From contig JAOTVS010000017.1 of NCBI GenBank assembly GCA_029863275.1, positions 1 to 33,275 of the forward strand: a DNA stretch of 33,275 nt, in the 5' to 3' direction. The translations under genes and the position numbers were made by a program. This document shows, one piece after another, positions 32,903-33,275 of this stretch. Source of the stretch: Candidatus Nitrosopumilus sp. GTDB taxonomy: Archaea > Thermoproteota > Nitrososphaeria > Nitrososphaerales > Nitrosopumilaceae. Position 1 is the first letter of the stretch. Every line of letters begins with the position of its first letter. The notes below the pieces were generated by a model. The model searched no databases and was not told the DNA's origin. It saw only the letters and a list, made by a program, of their open reading frames with translations.

Positions 32903-33275
32903 AGGGATCATTGGTTTTTGACAAATTATTAATAAAATTATATGAGCTTTGATTTTCAATAATATTTTTTATTAAAGTTTTCATTTCAGTTAGGTTTTTT
33001 TCTGCCAAGGCAGATACTGCAATCCATTTTTTATTATCTGTTAAATTTAAAATTTTAACTCTTTCTAGGATTTCAAAATTTGATACTAAATCTGATTTAT
33101 TTAAAGCAAAAATTATTCTATCTTGTTCCACACCTACATCATTTAATGTACGCATACAACTAGCAAATTTCTTTTTTAATTCAAATAATGAATCGCTAAT
33201 ATCTATTACAAGAATAATAATATCCGTATAGATCAATTCTTCTAGGGTAGACTTGAATGCATCTATCATATACGC
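32892..33275 (-). CDS. hflX: GTPase HflX, C-terminal part (partial at window edge)
   Basis: The last roughly 127 codons of an HflX-family ribosome-associated GTPase are seen; the gene continues beyond the right edge. After [13 protein letters not shown], which corresponds to the region after the G3 motif, the protein reads '[10 protein letters not shown]', 'ILNDVGVE'-like linker residues, the G4 motif NKSDL and the G5 region 'AVSALAEKN'. The N-terminal HflX domain and Walker A lie outside the window. It overlaps the trm56 start by 11 bases on the same strand. Confidence 0.88.
   Translation of the reverse strand, partial: AYMIDAFKSTLEELIYTDIIILVIDISDSLFELKKKFASCMRTLNDVGVEQDRIIFALNKSDLVSNFEILERVKILNLTDNKKWIAVSALAEKNLTEMKTLIKNIIENQSSYNFINNLSKTNDPYGN

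Noticed and set aside
1-33275. Mobile element, prophage or defence island
   Set aside because: No transposase, integrase, terminal repeats or phage genes were found; the content is housekeeping throughout.

Overview
The window reads as a chromosomal segment of an ammonia-oxidising-type Nitrososphaerota (Thaumarchaeota) genome, probably Nitrosopumilales. The DNA is strongly AT-rich. Archaeal markers include GatD/GatE, Cdc48, Pelota, TFE, Trm56, AglB, an archaeal SRP RNA, and GTP cyclohydrolase III in a riboflavin cluster. Many genes look leaderless: a TATA-like element is centred about 25-30 nt before the start codon, and that start is often TTG or GTG. Internal operon genes tend to have Shine-Dalgarno motifs instead. 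No CRISPR array, insertion sequence, phage gene or rRNA was seen. The taxonomic call is inference from gene content.

Layout, left to right. 1-88 is the 5' end of a minus-strand gene. 162-1845 is an ABC-2 type ATPase/permease pair. tRNA-Gln(TTG) follows, then about 400 bases without a gene. 2339-7631 holds a degenerate nucleotide-sugar-dehydrogenase-like gene, grpE-dnaK-dnaJ, and an HAD-type deoxyribonucleotidase-like gene. 7628-7963 has a small minus-strand protein and tRNA-Leu(CAG). 7975-13397, all minus, carries gatE, gatD and cdc48. 13501-14573 carries ribosomal protein L2 and acylphosphatase. 14618-17122, all minus, carries the SRP RNA, an Ncs6/TtuA-type tRNA thiolase and a site-2 protease. 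17166-19734 has cutA, pelota, an orphan gene, a likely C/D box guide RNA, a YjbQ protein and a 54-residue zinc-binding-type protein. 19791-22792 has a DtxR/TrmB regulator pair divergent from a radical SAM protein of the tetraether-lipid-synthase type. 22861-24978 is aglB. 25022-29343 is a riboflavin cluster. The right end has a lysine-rich SWIB-like protein, a hemerythrin-domain protein, an aldehyde dehydrogenase, TFE, trm56 and the 3' part of hflX.

Functional groups. tRNA-Gln together with GatD/GatE forms the indirect Gln-tRNA(Gln) route. GrpE, DnaK and DnaJ form one Hsp70 machine. Cdc48 carries a C-terminal motif compatible with proteasome docking. The riboflavin cluster encodes riboflavin synthase, RibB, RibH, ArfA, an amidohydrolase and the ArfC/RibD-type reductase. 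The amidohydrolase has deaminase-like metal and acid residues, so it is a good candidate for the deaminase step that I understand to be poorly assigned in archaea.

The observations most worth a second look are that amidohydrolase, a complete C/D/C'/D'-like guide RNA at 19048-19107, and a perfect 14-bp palindrome upstream of the ribB TATA box. An inverted repeat between the TrmB regulator and the radical SAM gene also merits checking.
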